A stretch of 64,000 nt of DNA from Hyalella azteca (GCF_000764305.2 NW_025941306.1:124001-188000); one strand, 5' to 3'; positions 10,001-19,861 are shown, counted from the stretch's first letter. A program made the numbers and translations. Notes: generated by a model not told the origin, from the sequence alone.

Positions 10001-13000
10001 ATATGTGAGCAGTTAATTTATGAATTATTCACTTCTCTGAGTCGTTGCAAGTCGAGCGTCTTGAGGTGCGGCGCCTGCCTGACGGCGTCACCGAGACAGA
10101 CGAGGTCGGCGATGGTGAGGTAGAACTGAGGCTGGTCCAGACTGAGCGTCTGCAGCCGCGACTCCGGCAGCGCAGCGAACAGGTAGTGGAACACAGACTT
10201 GTGTTCGCTCGTCACGCACAGAGGCAGCGGCAGGCGCGTCTCGCCTGCATAAATAGCAACTAATTATTGATATTGTAAATAAAAAATATGTTGCTAGTGT
10301 TTTTGCCTGAAGCAATATCACCCAACCAATTATCGATTGAGTAAATCACTGTGAGATGATACTTGTATGGCGGTTTTAGTGTTTATTAGGCCGGAGGCCT
10401 CTCGCCGATTCTCAACATTGCAGAGCATCCACAGCTTGTTGCGGGCTTGAACTCGCAACTCACTGCTCCAATTCTGCTGTGCTTAACCGCCCGGCCTCCC
10501 TGCCGATTCTGACCAGAAACTGGCGCATAGAGCTGGGATCGAACCCGCGCCTCTTTGCGCCAATCTTGGTACTCTGAACTTTAACCACTGAGCCACCCTG
10601 CCCTTTTATAATTTTTTGCTTCGCATGAACCTCGTTCACATCCTTGTTCAAAAGATAAATGAACGCAGCAGTAGCGCTGGGGAGTATAAGTTAAGAATAG
10701 CAGCATGCAATACAATTGAAAGCATAATTATGGAAGCTATGACGAGACGCAGGATAACTGTCGTGAATTACGTGCGCGGTGGAACTTAGAAACAAAATTG
10801 TTGTTGAAGATCGCGTCTCGCCTGAAAACAATGTAGGTGATTACGACTAGAAACATCAAAACGTTGCTTATACATTAGGTAGTAGAGTGTAGGTAATAAT
10901 ATTAATGTGAATTAAACCCAAATAATTAATCCTACAAAACGTGAGGCTAAAGCCATTAAAACTTATCATTGAATTGTGCCTGCAATATATGCATTCTTCC
11001 ACTCACTTGCCCTGATGAACCAATAATGGCGCGCCTGTGGCACCTTCTTGATGTCGTCTCCCTTGACGTCAAATAGGAAGGGGAATTCAGTGCACGGGTG
11101 AAGCGCGGGGGTGGCCGCCCCCACGCTCTGGGTGTCCTCACTGCTGCTGTACCCCGCCTCGGCACTCCCATTCCCCACGGAGGACAAAGGTATCGCGGGG
11201 CTTGAAGGCTGGGAGGCGTTAGGGGAGTCGTCGTTGTCGTGTTCGTGCAGCGTGAACTCGTCGTGGCTTTTCTGTGCGGCGTTCTTGCGTATGCGCAGCG
11301 GCTTGAGCTCTGAGCCCATCGTTGAGGGAGAGAAGTCGGCCACCTCATCAGCGCTGCCAAACACGTTCACCAGCAGCGCCTTGTTCATCGACACTGACCA
11401 GCCACAGAATCACGATATTTTAATTTATACTTTTGGAAGCATAAAAATTTCACTTAACCCAAACTGAACATTATAAGAAGTCGGAAATGCAAGCCAGAAG
11501 CAGCTGCATATCCAAGCTTTAGAAAAAAATTGTTCCTTTGCGATCTATCACTAGCACCTTACTTTATTATTCTTGTAAATGTAGGTAAGTGCACCCGAAC
11601 TTTTAAAAGACAACACAAACAGACATTAAATAGTTTTTTATATTAGGTGTTCTGTAATGCTTTGCTGCGGGGAGGATATAAAATACCTATATTACAATAT
11701 ATATTAGGTATTCTGATATGTTCTACGGATATAAAATATATTATAGCGGGCTAACATATTAGCATACTAAATAGCTCTGCTGCAGGGTAACGGTAGCGAG
11801 TTAGTATTAAAAAGATTGTAAATAAGAGAGTCTCTATGAAAGCTTATAAGCTTCTGATGGAGAAGGGATGAGTGAATGCTAAGTCACTAACGTCAAGGAG
11901 TAGGAATATAAAAGTGAAGAAAATGCCAAGGTGTTTCGCAGTTTCTCCATTGCTTTGGAGGCCAATTTCATCAAAAATCGAAAATTTTTCAAAAGTGGAT
12001 CATTTTTCAATCATTAGAGGAAAACCAAAATTTACATACATGGAAGACTTTAAAAATCAAGAGCGAAAAAATGACCAAGGTAACTAAAACCACAATCGAT
12101 TAAAAATTTCGAAGTTTTTTTTTTAATGATACGTTTTCAAGGTCCTTGGCCTGTTCTTTCAGTATTGATGTGTTAATTTCTTCCGTGTAAATTTGGTCTT
12201 TTATCAATTAATTATATTTGTATTCATAAAGTTTCTGAAATGATGATGGAATATGTATTACCGTACTGACGATGATATGGTACCTACATGTATTGTATAC
12301 TGTACAAATAATTTGTTTGTTACATTTTTGGTTCACCTCAGATTTAAGAGAATCAACGAAATAAATAAATAATGAAGAAGTTTGCATTTCCCCGTAACAT
12401 TTTTGGTGGTGCCTGTCAATATCCCTTACTGATTTAAGAATCGCATTTCTGTGACTATTAAGCTCCATCCACCACTCCACCGTCCACCACTCCACCACTC
12501 CACTAAAATATCTTCTAATGCACTCACCGAATCGTCAATGGTACTGGCGATCTCAAAGGAATTCTTGAGATGCTTGCCAAGATCGATCTTCATGTCGCGG
12601 AACTCGAGGATCTTGAGTCCCTTCTTGGAGTACAGGTGATGGATGTCGCTGAAGAACATGAGCAATTTGTCTTCGGTGAAGTGGGCACCGTCTTGTTTAG
12701 CTCGAATCTTTATGTTCTTTACACTTCCGTTCAGATGCAGAGCTTTGAAGAAAGCACTGAGTTGCTCCGCTGAGGCTTCGACAAACGAGCTTTCTTGGTC
12801 CGGATTGGAGCTTTTGATTCTCCATACAAGCTCCAGCGAATGCAATTTGCTGAATTTTTCCGGAAGCAAATGCGTCCAGCCTTCAATGTGAGCCTCGTTG
12901 GTAGACAGCACAACTGATTCTTGGTCCAGCAGACGAGCGATGATTCTCTTGTTGGCCTGGTGCGGCCCAGCTTCTTTCAGCAACGCCAGAAGTGTCAATT

Positions 13001-16000
13001 CGGGCAAATTTTGTAATCGTGGGTACCTAGTGATGGAAAAAAGCCGATGTGCGTAAGAGGAGAGAATTCCAGCTGTAAATGGTAGCACTTCCGAGTCTTT
13101 CCGTTCCAAAAGAGACGCGAATTTCCAGCACTGGCGGCAGCCACAGCGACAGCGACGAATGTGGTTCGCCATGTGCAGGGCGGCCAAATATTCAACGAAG
13201 GTTTGGTGCACAGGCTTCCAGAACTTCTGTACCTGAACACGCAAAGCATCGCTTTCATCTTCATTGTAGAGGAATCCTAACTGGCAGATGTCTTCGAAAT
13301 GAGGAACTGTCCTCAAATCTTCGTCGCTGAAGCGATGTCTGTCACTCTTGATGGCCTGAACGCAAAGTTTGCCGAGATGGTCGAAAGCTTGTTGGTATTC
13401 TGCGGGTAAACCGTCCATTTCAGCATTGGCTTCTCGGTTCCTCGACTTCTTCCACTTGATGAGGCACAGCATGATCTTGTGGAGCATATCAGACATGCTG
13501 TCCGGCAGCTCCTTGTTGGCGTTGTCGCTCTCATATAACATGCACAGCAGCACGCAGAACAAAGGCCTCTCCGCTAGCTTCCTGTACTTGGGATGTCGCG
13601 CAAGAATTTCCTGAAGAGACTCGCCACAGTTGCTGTCCTTGACGATATCGAAGTATTTCTCGATGAACTTCCACATTTGGTGCTCGTCGAAGCCCTTGAC
13701 GACGAGTCTCGTGGCAAGGCACTGCAGAGCCGCGGGGCGGGAGGTCACCAGGACGCGGCTGTTGGGGAAGTCCTGCCCGTTGATGAGGTTCTGAACGTCA
13801 CATTTGTCGTACTGCCCCATCTCGTCGTAGCCGTCCAGGATGAATAATATCGCCTTCTCGTACTTACGCCAGTAATCCCATACTTGACGAAACCTTGGGG
13901 ATCAAAGAGGAAAAGTTAATGATCGTTATATATAATATAATAATATGTTCGTTACACAGCATTCAAGCATCTCACGGGAATCATTAGATCCCACAAGGAG
14001 CGCGTAAAAAATTGACATTTTATTCAGCACACAAAAGTTCAGTATACGGAAAAGTTTCTCCGTGCCCCGTGTCAATCCATGGAGCTTTTCTTCGCGCGTT
14101 TCGCTTATTTTGTTGGAAGCAAAAATTGCTCAATGCTTGAGCTCACTTCTCCGGGTCGAAGTAGGAAGGTAGGATCTCGTCCTGGATGTACTGCTCGATG
14201 CTGCCCTGGTAGTCGCTCAGGGAAATGAGCAGCACGAGTCTGAAGTGGCCGAGGTCGCCGCCCTCCGCCCACTCCTGCGCCAGGCGGGCAGACAGCAACG
14301 TCTTGCCCATCCCGGCCTCCCCCTCCACCAGGAAACGTGTCTGCCAAAATCGCGGGTTTATCAGATACATATTACAATATATGTAATATGTCCATTGAAA
14401 TACACGAAAACACCATCTACTGTTGATTGAACACCTGAAAAAGACTCTTTATTGCAGAGACATGCGGAGAAAATACTCCATTACAACTGTCGTTCGAAAG
14501 CTCGAAAACCATATATTATATGATATCCAATAATTTCTCTGTTGCCAACAGATGCGCGTATGCTTAAACTGAATATGACATACAGAAGATAGCACAGCTA
14601 ACAGTGGTGTGAGGCGCTGTGTGTCGGTCGAAATATCATGTCGGTTTTATTGAATATCCTAAACAGAAAACGACAACAAACCGAGCCCAGCCTCCTAACA
14701 CTTTTCGAAGTTCATGCGGCTAAATTCTTTGTCTACTGACGATAATTCTAGCTACTGTTCTTTGAAGTTACGACTAATATTAACGACAGTTAAATTACAA
14801 GTAGAAAAGCGTTAAAAGTTCCGTTAGAGCTCGTAGGTGCAGGTGGGTACCTCGCTGTCGGCGGTGCGGAGCAGCTGGGAGAGGTCCACGGCGGTGGTGG
14901 TGGGCAGCCCGCGGCGGTCCACGGAGAAGATGCGCGGGTCAAGGTAATAGTCCTCCAGGGGCGCGATCTGCGGGGGTTGAGATGGGGGGTGGTGAGACGG
15001 GGGGTAATGAGATGTATGTAATGTAGTAGTAAGGTTTCTGAGTGCCACCAGGCGCCTGAGTGCCATTAGGCGTCTGAGTGCCACCAGGCGTCTGAGTGCC
15101 ACCAGGCGCCAGAGTGCCACCAGGCGCCAGAGTGCCACCAGGCGCCAGAGTGCCACCAGGCGCCAGAGTGCCACCAGGCGCCAGAGTGCCACCAGGCGCC
15201 AGAGTGCCACCAGCTCACCAGGCGTCCGAGGTGCCAGGGCAGCAGCGGTGACCGCGAGCGCTGACGGTAGCGGCGCTGCAGGATCTCGTGGAACATGACC
15301 ACGGCTTCGTCCAGACCTGCGGGGGAGGAGGGGTGTGGGTGATCGTGATATGGGCGCTGATGAATGCGTTTGTAATAATATATAATAATCAGTCAGAACT
15401 TTCTACATACCAGACTTAAACGTTGAAGCCGATGAATATTTCTGTCTCATGGATACTCTGAGACAGAACCTACGTTGACGAAAAGGTTCTCGGATGAACA
15501 AATTAACGATTTCATTGATCATCAACATAGGTTTCATATCAAAAAGCTCCCTGGTCGCACACAAACAGTGAAAAGATGAATTAAACTCGTCACACGGCCG
15601 TCACTAGCTGTTTATGAACACCACCAAGACGGCTACGTGAGAAATATGATCAAGTCGAGGATAAAAATGCCATCATTCGACGTTAAGAAAACCTTTTTCT
15701 CTTTATAAACATTTTGTTAAAAGTCTGCGTCAGTGGAGAATATAGTTTCTCGAATATTGAACTGCTGCGTGGGAACTTTGAAACTGCGAAAAACAGGCTT
15801 CCACTAGATTCAATGGAATTTAAAAAAGGCTATCCCTTAATGAAAATCAACTCGTTAAAATTTTTAATCGATTCTATTTACTACAAATGATGTGCTAACT
15901 TGTGATTGAAAATTATACCGATTAAAAAATTAAATTATGTGAGCTTTAAATATTCCTATTACTCGAAAGAACCATGCTTGGCACTAGTTTAGCCGTCTTC

Positions 16001-19000
16001 GTACTCGATTGTTTTCACGTTTTTCACGTTAAGAATTGAAAAAAATTCAAATTGAATCCAAAGTTTATCGGACGACGCCTTTATTTTAAATTAATATTAT
16101 TCGCAGCGCTCTACTACGTATACTGTCTCGCACAATTCTTGGGCAACCTATTAGTATCCAGCGACTTAGGTCACATTACGTTTAATAATTCATAATTGAA
16201 TAGTAGATATATGAATATTCAGGTAGTATAACCTAAAAAATCAGGCCGAAGTTTCAAAAAAATGTCGATTGAAAATGTAAAATTACGCTGATAATCACAT
16301 TTCTTTACTTTCCAAAGGCATTGCTTCACCTCAAAAATTATTTTACCGGAACATCACTAGACGGTGATTTTGAAAGGTGTACATGTAACAAAACTGATAA
16401 TTGTACAGCCATTATCAGTTTGCGTAAAGGAAGGGAAAGCATTTTTTACACATCAGTTTGCGTAAAGGGAAGTGCGTAAAAAGCTGTTTTTCGTTCAACC
16501 CTAAGCTAGGGCAACTATGGGATAGCCAGGCAATCTGCCAGTAACTGCTCACCGGCTTGGATTTCCATTCGGCGATCTCCTATTTTGAATCATCCGCTAT
16601 TACGTTATTGATTACTGGATGATTTTTAAAATCACAATGGTATTAATTCTTTGGCATGAATATCGATCAAAGTGCAAAAGGTTTAGAGAATATTTAGGGT
16701 TGCCAAATGCAAATATTTTATTAAAAACATGATTCTTTTGGTAATAATGAAAAATTATAAAATAAATAAAGAGATAAAAATACGAGGCTGCAATAACCTA
16801 CCTTGCAGGGCTGGTGCCGGGGAGGCGGCGTGGCGACACGACCCATCCCGACAGCCCGTCGCGCACGACTGACAAAAACCACGATATTTCTGATCAAACT
16901 TCAGCGCATGATATAAGTTCAATGTATAACGCGTACTAAAGGCATGGCATAGCAATGAAACTGCGAATAGCAATGAATGTACAGCATAAATGTGATGCTT
17001 GAGCATATATTGAAGTATAACACAAATTTTCATGCATAACAAGAAGTTGGAGAACAAGACTGAGCCACGAGTGTTGTTCTCCGAGTGTTGTTCTCACCTT
17101 ACGGCCGCAGTTGGTGTACGTGATCACGATTTGAGTGCCATTGTGTATTTTAGAGTTGACGAATGTGGGTTGCCCGCCAGTGTGTGCCAGGGGCAGCCCG
17201 CTGGGGGAGAGAGGACTCCTGGGGGACAGCGTGTGGTCCCGAACGGCTGGCAGAGACGGCTGATCACCATCTGGGACGGAAGAGACACGCATCGTTCACT
17301 GGATGACGTATGGTTATGGCCAGCAAGTAAGTAAGAACATTTAATGTAGTATAAACATTGTTCGTAAATTATACGTGTATTAGATGAGGAACGACACGTG
17401 ACGTTAACTGTAAATCCTCAAGGCTGACCGATTGTATAAAATCTGAGCACGAACGCGACCGTATTGATGGCGTGACCTATTGAGACCGGTCCTGTGAGAT
17501 GGCGTGACCTATCGAGACCGGTCCTGTGAGATGGCGTGACCTATCGAGACCGGTCCTGTGAGATGGCGTGACCTATAGGTGGCGTGACCTATTGAGACCG
17601 GTCCTGTGAGGTGGCGGGACCTATTGAGACCGGTCCTGTGAGGTGGCGTGACCTATTGAGACCGGTCCTGTGAGGTGGCGGGACCTATTGAGACCGGTCC
17701 TGTGAGATGGCGTGACCTATTGAGACCGGTCCTGTGAGGTGGCGTGACCTATTGAGACCGGTCCTGTGAGATGGCGTGACCTATTGAGACCGGTCCTGTG
17801 AGGTGGCGTGACCTATTGAGACCGGTCCTGTGAGGTGGCGTGACCTATTGAGACCGGTCCTGTGAGATGGCGTAAGCCGACCTGCGCCGAGGCATGATGG
17901 CGTGGAGTGGGGGAGTTAATGCGTACCGTGGGGTGGAGCGGACTGGGGGATGGGGGAAGACATGGACTTGCTGACGCCCCTGGGGGAAGGGCTGGCGCCC
18001 CTCAGACGCGGGGAAGGCACCGCGTCGGCGGTGAGGCTGTGATCCAGGGGCAATAACACCTGACACGCGAGCATAGCATATAAAAAATATTATTATCATA
18101 ATTTGTAGTAGGTAATATGAGTGTTAGCTAAAATTACGCTTCTTTAATACTTATTACAAGTGATATTGTTTGATACGTAATTTGATACGTAAAATACGTA
18201 AATACGTATTGTTTGATACGTAAAATACGTAATTTTGCTAAAAAAAATACTATGAAAATCATTGGCAATGAACCATTCATTCATAGAATTTCTACGTTTA
18301 AATAAGAAATTTTTGATTAATTACAATAGTTATGAATTTATAAGAATTTTGCTGTGAGTGACAGAGATCTCAGTGAGTTGTGACATGTGGAGTGAGGCCA
18401 GCAGGGCACGGCGTCAGAGAGTCACCAGAGAGGCCACACTCACGCTGCCGTTGCTTGTGGCCTCGACGGGGCCGTGGGGAGTTATTTGTATGTGCAGGGC
18501 CTTCTGGTCCCCAGGGGGGAGAGGGGAGGACGACACACCCACACTCTCATGGCTACCTGCGTCTGGAACGTGAAACTTGAATAAAGAGTGGCTTTTGCGC
18601 TGCTTGAGGACAGTTTTTGATGGATAACAAGACATTTTTCACTTGAAGCCTATTTAGAATTGTCGCTTGTGATAAATAATCTACAAATTGCTTCAGTAGC
18701 ATAAAAAGTGTTCGAAAAATATCGTTTGATACTTGACTATATAACCTCAAGTAATTAATAATGAATTTCTTTCTCTGCCACAGCTGCTTGTTGATGCTAT
18801 TCAACAACACATCAGTAAATTGGCTGGCAGGCAAGGTTCCAGCTATGAGTAATGTGTCAATGGAAGTGTGCCATTAGGCCTCAAGGTAGGGATAATAATG
18901 ATGATGTTTGATGTATCCGAACAAGGGATAATCTGAGGCTGGACTGATGATATTTGATCTATCGGAAGAAAGGTTAATCTTTGGCTGGATTGATGATATT

Positions 19001-19413
19001 CGATATATCCGAACAAGGGTTAAAGTCTGATGCTGGTCTGATAATAGTTGATCTATCCGAACAAGGGTTAATCTGAGGCTGGAATGATGATATTTGATCC
19101 ATCCGAATAAGGGTTATTGGCTGAAGTTTCTATCAAACAATATCACTTGTAATAAGTATTAAAGAAACACACCTCGGATGTTGATGACGGGAGTCTCGGG
19201 TGTCGGAGATGCCACGATCTTGGCGCCGAACTGCACCTCAGAATTGCTCACGTTCATCACGGCGCCCGCCATGTTAAAATGGAACGGATTCCCTGAAATT
19301 TCGTTCAAATCGAACGCCGGGGACTGGCGGTCCCCAGCCGGAGCAGTCGACGGGCTGGGGGCGCAGAGCCCCAAGAGTTCCTCGTCTCCAGGTTGTAACT
19401 GAATCTCCGTCAT
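6885..19413 (-). CDS. NLR-type receptor: RHIM-like N-terminus, NACHT, leucine-rich repeats
   Basis: A 16-exon gene whose exon phases agree at every junction except one (see exon 10). It encodes about 1385 residues. Residues 1-245 are a Pro/Ser-rich region holding a RHIM-like motif, V-Q-F-G at 60-63 in NVSNSEVQFGAKIV, and a second Asn-rich beta-prone stretch (NGTQIVITYTN, about 208-218). Residues 246-316 resemble the pre-NACHT linker of invertebrate NLRs (SPLLPW, then APLEDYY). The NACHT domain follows: Walker A GEAGMGKT (323-330), Walker B FILDGYDE (398-405), sensor 1 VLVTSRPAAL (about 428-437) and the winged-helix/HD2 signature VHQTFVEYLAALHMA. Leucine-rich repeats run from about residue 690 to 1327. 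No CARD, Pyrin, TIR or death domain is seen. By family, such proteins are cytosolic sensors that oligomerise on ligand binding. The RHIM-like motif suggests amyloid-type signalling, which is inference. All catalytic motifs are intact and there are no in-frame stops, so the gene appears functional. Confidence 0.88.
7195..7402 (+). repeat. 24-bp minisatellite in NLR intron 15
   Basis: About eight copies of ATAGAAAACGATATCTAAGA plus CTAA, with several diverged middle copies. Confidence 0.9.
7519..7942 (-). CDS. NLR exon 15 (LRRs)
   Basis: Acceptor CGTTCCCACCAG, 424 bases, donor GTTACG. Several LRRs: LVTLDLSASLS, LLRDLTLNSWQF, NIKDVKLHNVN, SLESVSVCFYTV. Phase 2 in, phase 0 out. Confidence 0.87.
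8341..8640 (-). repeat. 42-bp minisatellite starting at the exon 14 donor
   Basis: Seven copies of a 42-base unit (plus strand ACAGACCGGTCTGCGAAGTA, then ACAATTCCAGCTGTCACAAG, CA). The array ends at base 8640, the first intron base. Each copy carries GGTCTGTTGC, like the real donor. In the exon frame it encodes a 14-residue unit of the form CDSWNCYFADRSVA without stops. Confidence 0.92.
8641..8718 (-). CDS. NLR exon 14 (LRR)
   Basis: Acceptor CGCTGTGCAG, 78 bases, donor GTCTGT. With its neighbours it reads LTSLNLAEVELVDVG ... LPALRGFTSLVTLDLS, a good LRR register. The frame also stays open through the following 42-bp repeats. Confidence 0.75.
8940..9075 (-). repeat. 30-bp minisatellite spanning the exon 13 donor
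   Basis: About four and a half copies of GAGGTGAGGGCACTACACTC plus TCACTTGAGG. The first copy overlaps the last bases of exon 13, so each unit holds another CCTCAA|GTGAGA donor. Confidence 0.92.
9053..9258 (-). CDS. NLR exon 13 (LRR)
   Basis: Acceptor CACCGAGCAG, 206 bases, donor GTGAGA after CCTCAA. Contains VQELSLRHCTVRFG and ends SALTSL, continued by N-L-A-E-V-E-L in exon 14. The donor is the first of several copies in the adjoining 30-bp minisatellite. Confidence 0.78.
9591..9770 (-). CDS. NLR exon 12 (LRR)
   Basis: Acceptor TTTTCGTTCAG, 180 bases, donor GTACGG. Contains IETVKLSSD and ALRNNTSLRTLHCDHWNF, a ribonuclease-inhibitor-like LRR pattern. Phase 0 at both ends. Confidence 0.85.
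10033..10244 (-). CDS. NLR exon 11 (LRR)
   Basis: Acceptor TATTTATGCAG, 212 bases, donor GTGAAT. LRR strands SRLQTLSLDQ and HLKTLDLQRL. Phase 1 in, phase 0 out. Confidence 0.82.
10382..10603 (-). mobile_element. tRNA-derived SINE, copy A (in NLR intron 10)
   Basis: On the minus strand the element starts at about 10603 with GCAGGGTGGCTCAGTGGTTA. It has a Pol III A box (TGGCTCAGTGG) and B box (GGTTCGATCCC) at tRNA-like spacing, then an unrelated body. A second copy, 51159-51379, aligns over the whole length, and a 3' fragment lies at 23917-23983. Open frames here are spurious. Confidence 0.9.
11007..11393 (-). CDS. NLR exon 10 (acidic, Ser-rich spacer; 5' border uncertain)
   Basis: Open frame from VNVFGSADEVADFS to ARHYWFIRA, donor GTGAGTGG, phase 1 out. 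The obvious acceptor (CTGGTCAG, exon from 11393) needs a phase-1 partner, but exon 9 ends in phase 0. An acceptor 14 bases inside (AACAAG, exon from 11379) would restore the frame; alternatively a small exon between 11.4 and 12.5 kb was missed. The encoded segment is acidic and Ser-rich (HEHDNDDSPNASQPSS). Confidence 0.65.
12528..13893 (-). CDS. NLR exon 9 (Walker B, sensor, winged helix, first LRRs)
   Basis: Large exon of 1366 bases. Acceptor TTGATCCCCAAG; donor GTGAGTGC after GACGATTCG. Holds AILFILDGYDEM (Walker B), RVLVTSRPAAL (sensor 1), ERPLFCVLLCMLY, the QTFVEYLAALHMA signature, a Cys cluster RRCRCGCRQC, and early leucine-rich strands (KLHSLELVW, LKILEFRDM). The open frame continues 34 codons past the donor, but that part is low complexity (VEWWSGG). 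Confidence 0.93.
14147..14340 (-). CDS. NLR exon 8 (NACHT Walker A)
   Basis: Acceptor GATTTTGGCAG, 194 bases, donor GTGAGC. It contains FLVEGEAGMGKTLLSARLAQ, an intact P-loop, then FRLVLLISLSDYQ (NACHT strand 2). Phase 0 in, phase 2 out. Confidence 0.92.
14851..14967 (-). CDS. NLR exon 7 (pre-NACHT linker)
   Basis: Acceptor CAACCCCCGCAG, 117 bases, donor GTACCC. Starts IAPLEDYYLDPRIF, matching the PLE-x-x-Y linker found just before many NACHT domains. Phase 0 at both ends. Confidence 0.82.
15035..15218 (-). repeat. 18-bp minisatellite at the exon 6 donor
   Basis: Ten or so copies of GGCGCCTGGTGGCACTCT on the minus strand, beginning at the exon 6 donor (CGCCTG|GTGAGC). Each unit contains CGCCTGGTG, a near copy of the splice junction. 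Period 18 keeps frames open (WWHSGA repeats). Confidence 0.92.
15219..15316 (-). CDS. NLR exon 6 (pre-NACHT helix)
   Basis: Acceptor CCCTCCCGCAG, 98 bases, donor GTGAGC. Encodes LDEAVVMFHEILQRRYRQRS then RSPLLPWHLGRL, typical of the segment before a NACHT domain. An 18-bp minisatellite starts right at its donor. Confidence 0.8.
16802..16868 (-). CDS. NLR exon 5
   Basis: Acceptor TTTTTGTCAG, 67 bases, donor GTAGGT. Encodes SCATGCRDGSCRHAASPAPA, with three cysteines. Phase 0 in, phase 1 out. Confidence 0.68.
17098..17270 (-). CDS. NLR exon 4 (second Asn-rich beta-prone motif)
   Basis: Acceptor CTTCCGTCCCAG, 173 bases, donor GTGAGAAC. Contains FVNSKIHNGTQIVITYTNCG, which resembles amyloid-forming segments but lacks the exact RHIM tetrad. 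Phase 1 in, phase 0 out. Confidence 0.8.
17465..17872 (+). repeat. 32-bp minisatellite in NLR intron 3
   Basis: About 13 copies of CCTATTGAGACCGGTCCTGT plus GAGATGGCGTGA, with A/G and T/G variants; one copy is shortened near 17570. Confidence 0.93.
17927..18059 (-). CDS. NLR exon 3
   Basis: Acceptor CGTGTCAG, 133 bases, donor GTACGC. Encodes VLLPLDHSLTADAV... to QSAPPH, Ser/Pro/Arg rich and probably disordered. Phase 0 in, phase 1 out. Only this frame links exons 2 and 4. Confidence 0.7.
18444..18562 (-). CDS. NLR exon 2
   Basis: Acceptor CACGTTCCAG, 119 bases, donor GTGAGT. The split codon gives Asp, then AGSHESVG... to ATSNGS. It contains ALHIQITPHG, a short beta-prone stretch. Phase 1 in, phase 0 out. 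Confidence 0.75.
18890..19115 (+). repeat. About 60-bp tandem repeat in NLR intron 1
   Basis: Four diverged copies of GATGATATTTGATCTATCCG plus AACAAGGGTTAATCTGAGGC-type units. Confidence 0.85.
19173..19413 (-). CDS. NLR exon 1 (start codon, RHIM-like motif)
   Basis: ATG at 19413; 80 codons plus one base; donor GTGTGT after CCGAG. It holds NVSNSEVQFGAKIVAS, whose V-Q-F-G fits the [V/I]-Q-x-G core of RHIMs, with Asn/Ser on the left as in RIPK1 and RIPK3. Confidence 0.8.
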
Positions 19414-19649
19414 AACGAAGACGTTATTTTAAACTAACAAGGATAACTCGTTCAGCGATCTTGAGGGACTGTCGCCGTTAGAGATTATACACGAAATGAA
19501 AATTAGAAGGGCTCGAGATTATCGAACTTTTTCCATAGTGATGATGAATCTTGCTGAAAACCAAAATGAATTGAGAAGCTAGAGCAGCTCGTGTCAAAGT
19601 TGCTAAGACATCAAATCACAACCGAGCCAGCTGCATTTTTCTAAAGAAT

Positions 19650-19861
19650 TTATGAACAACAGCAGCTTTGTCCCTCACCGTCAAATTGCACCTCATGGCA
19701 CAGTTGGTTCCGTGCAACAGCGAAATCAAACTCAAGCTAACTCTGTTGGAAGAAAATCAAACTTCAGCACGAGTCGCACACGAAAAGTGATAATAAAAGT
19801 GATTCAATTTATAGGCCCCGTAATGTGGAATGATTTCCCTTGTAGATACAAGTCAGACTGA
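19650..19861 (+). mobile_element. Non-LTR retrotransposon 3' coding remnant
   Basis: The frame ends FIGPVMWNDFPCRYKSD. The G-P-x-x-W-N-x-x-P pattern is typical of the C-terminus of LINE reverse-transcriptase proteins (G-P-x-W-N-S-L-P). It lies just upstream of the NLR start and differs from the LRVTDMWNS family found elsewhere. Confidence 0.6.

Noticed and set aside
10382..10603. A tRNA gene, suggested by A and B boxes
   Set aside because: The sequence does not fold as a complete tRNA, is about 220 bp long and is repeated elsewhere with the same body; it is a SINE.
12426..12527. Extension of the long NLR frame to a stop at 12426
   Set aside because: A consensus donor (GTGAGTGC) at 12527 and low-complexity VEWWSGG sequence indicate intron, not coding.
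12570..13847. Several plus-strand frames of 60-84 codons opposite NLR exon 9
   Set aside because: They are antisense shadows of a well-supported exon and have no family features.
14824..15302. Minus-strand frames of 78 and 128 codons with WWHSGA or LVALWR repeats
   Set aside because: They read through the 18-bp minisatellite of NLR intron 6; splice sites and phases place the true exons on each side.
17845..18099. Alternative frame of NLR exon 3 (SQPHRRRGAFPASEG)
   Set aside because: That frame needs a different phase from exon 2 and would hit a stop when joined to exon 4; the VLLPLDHSL frame fits both sides.
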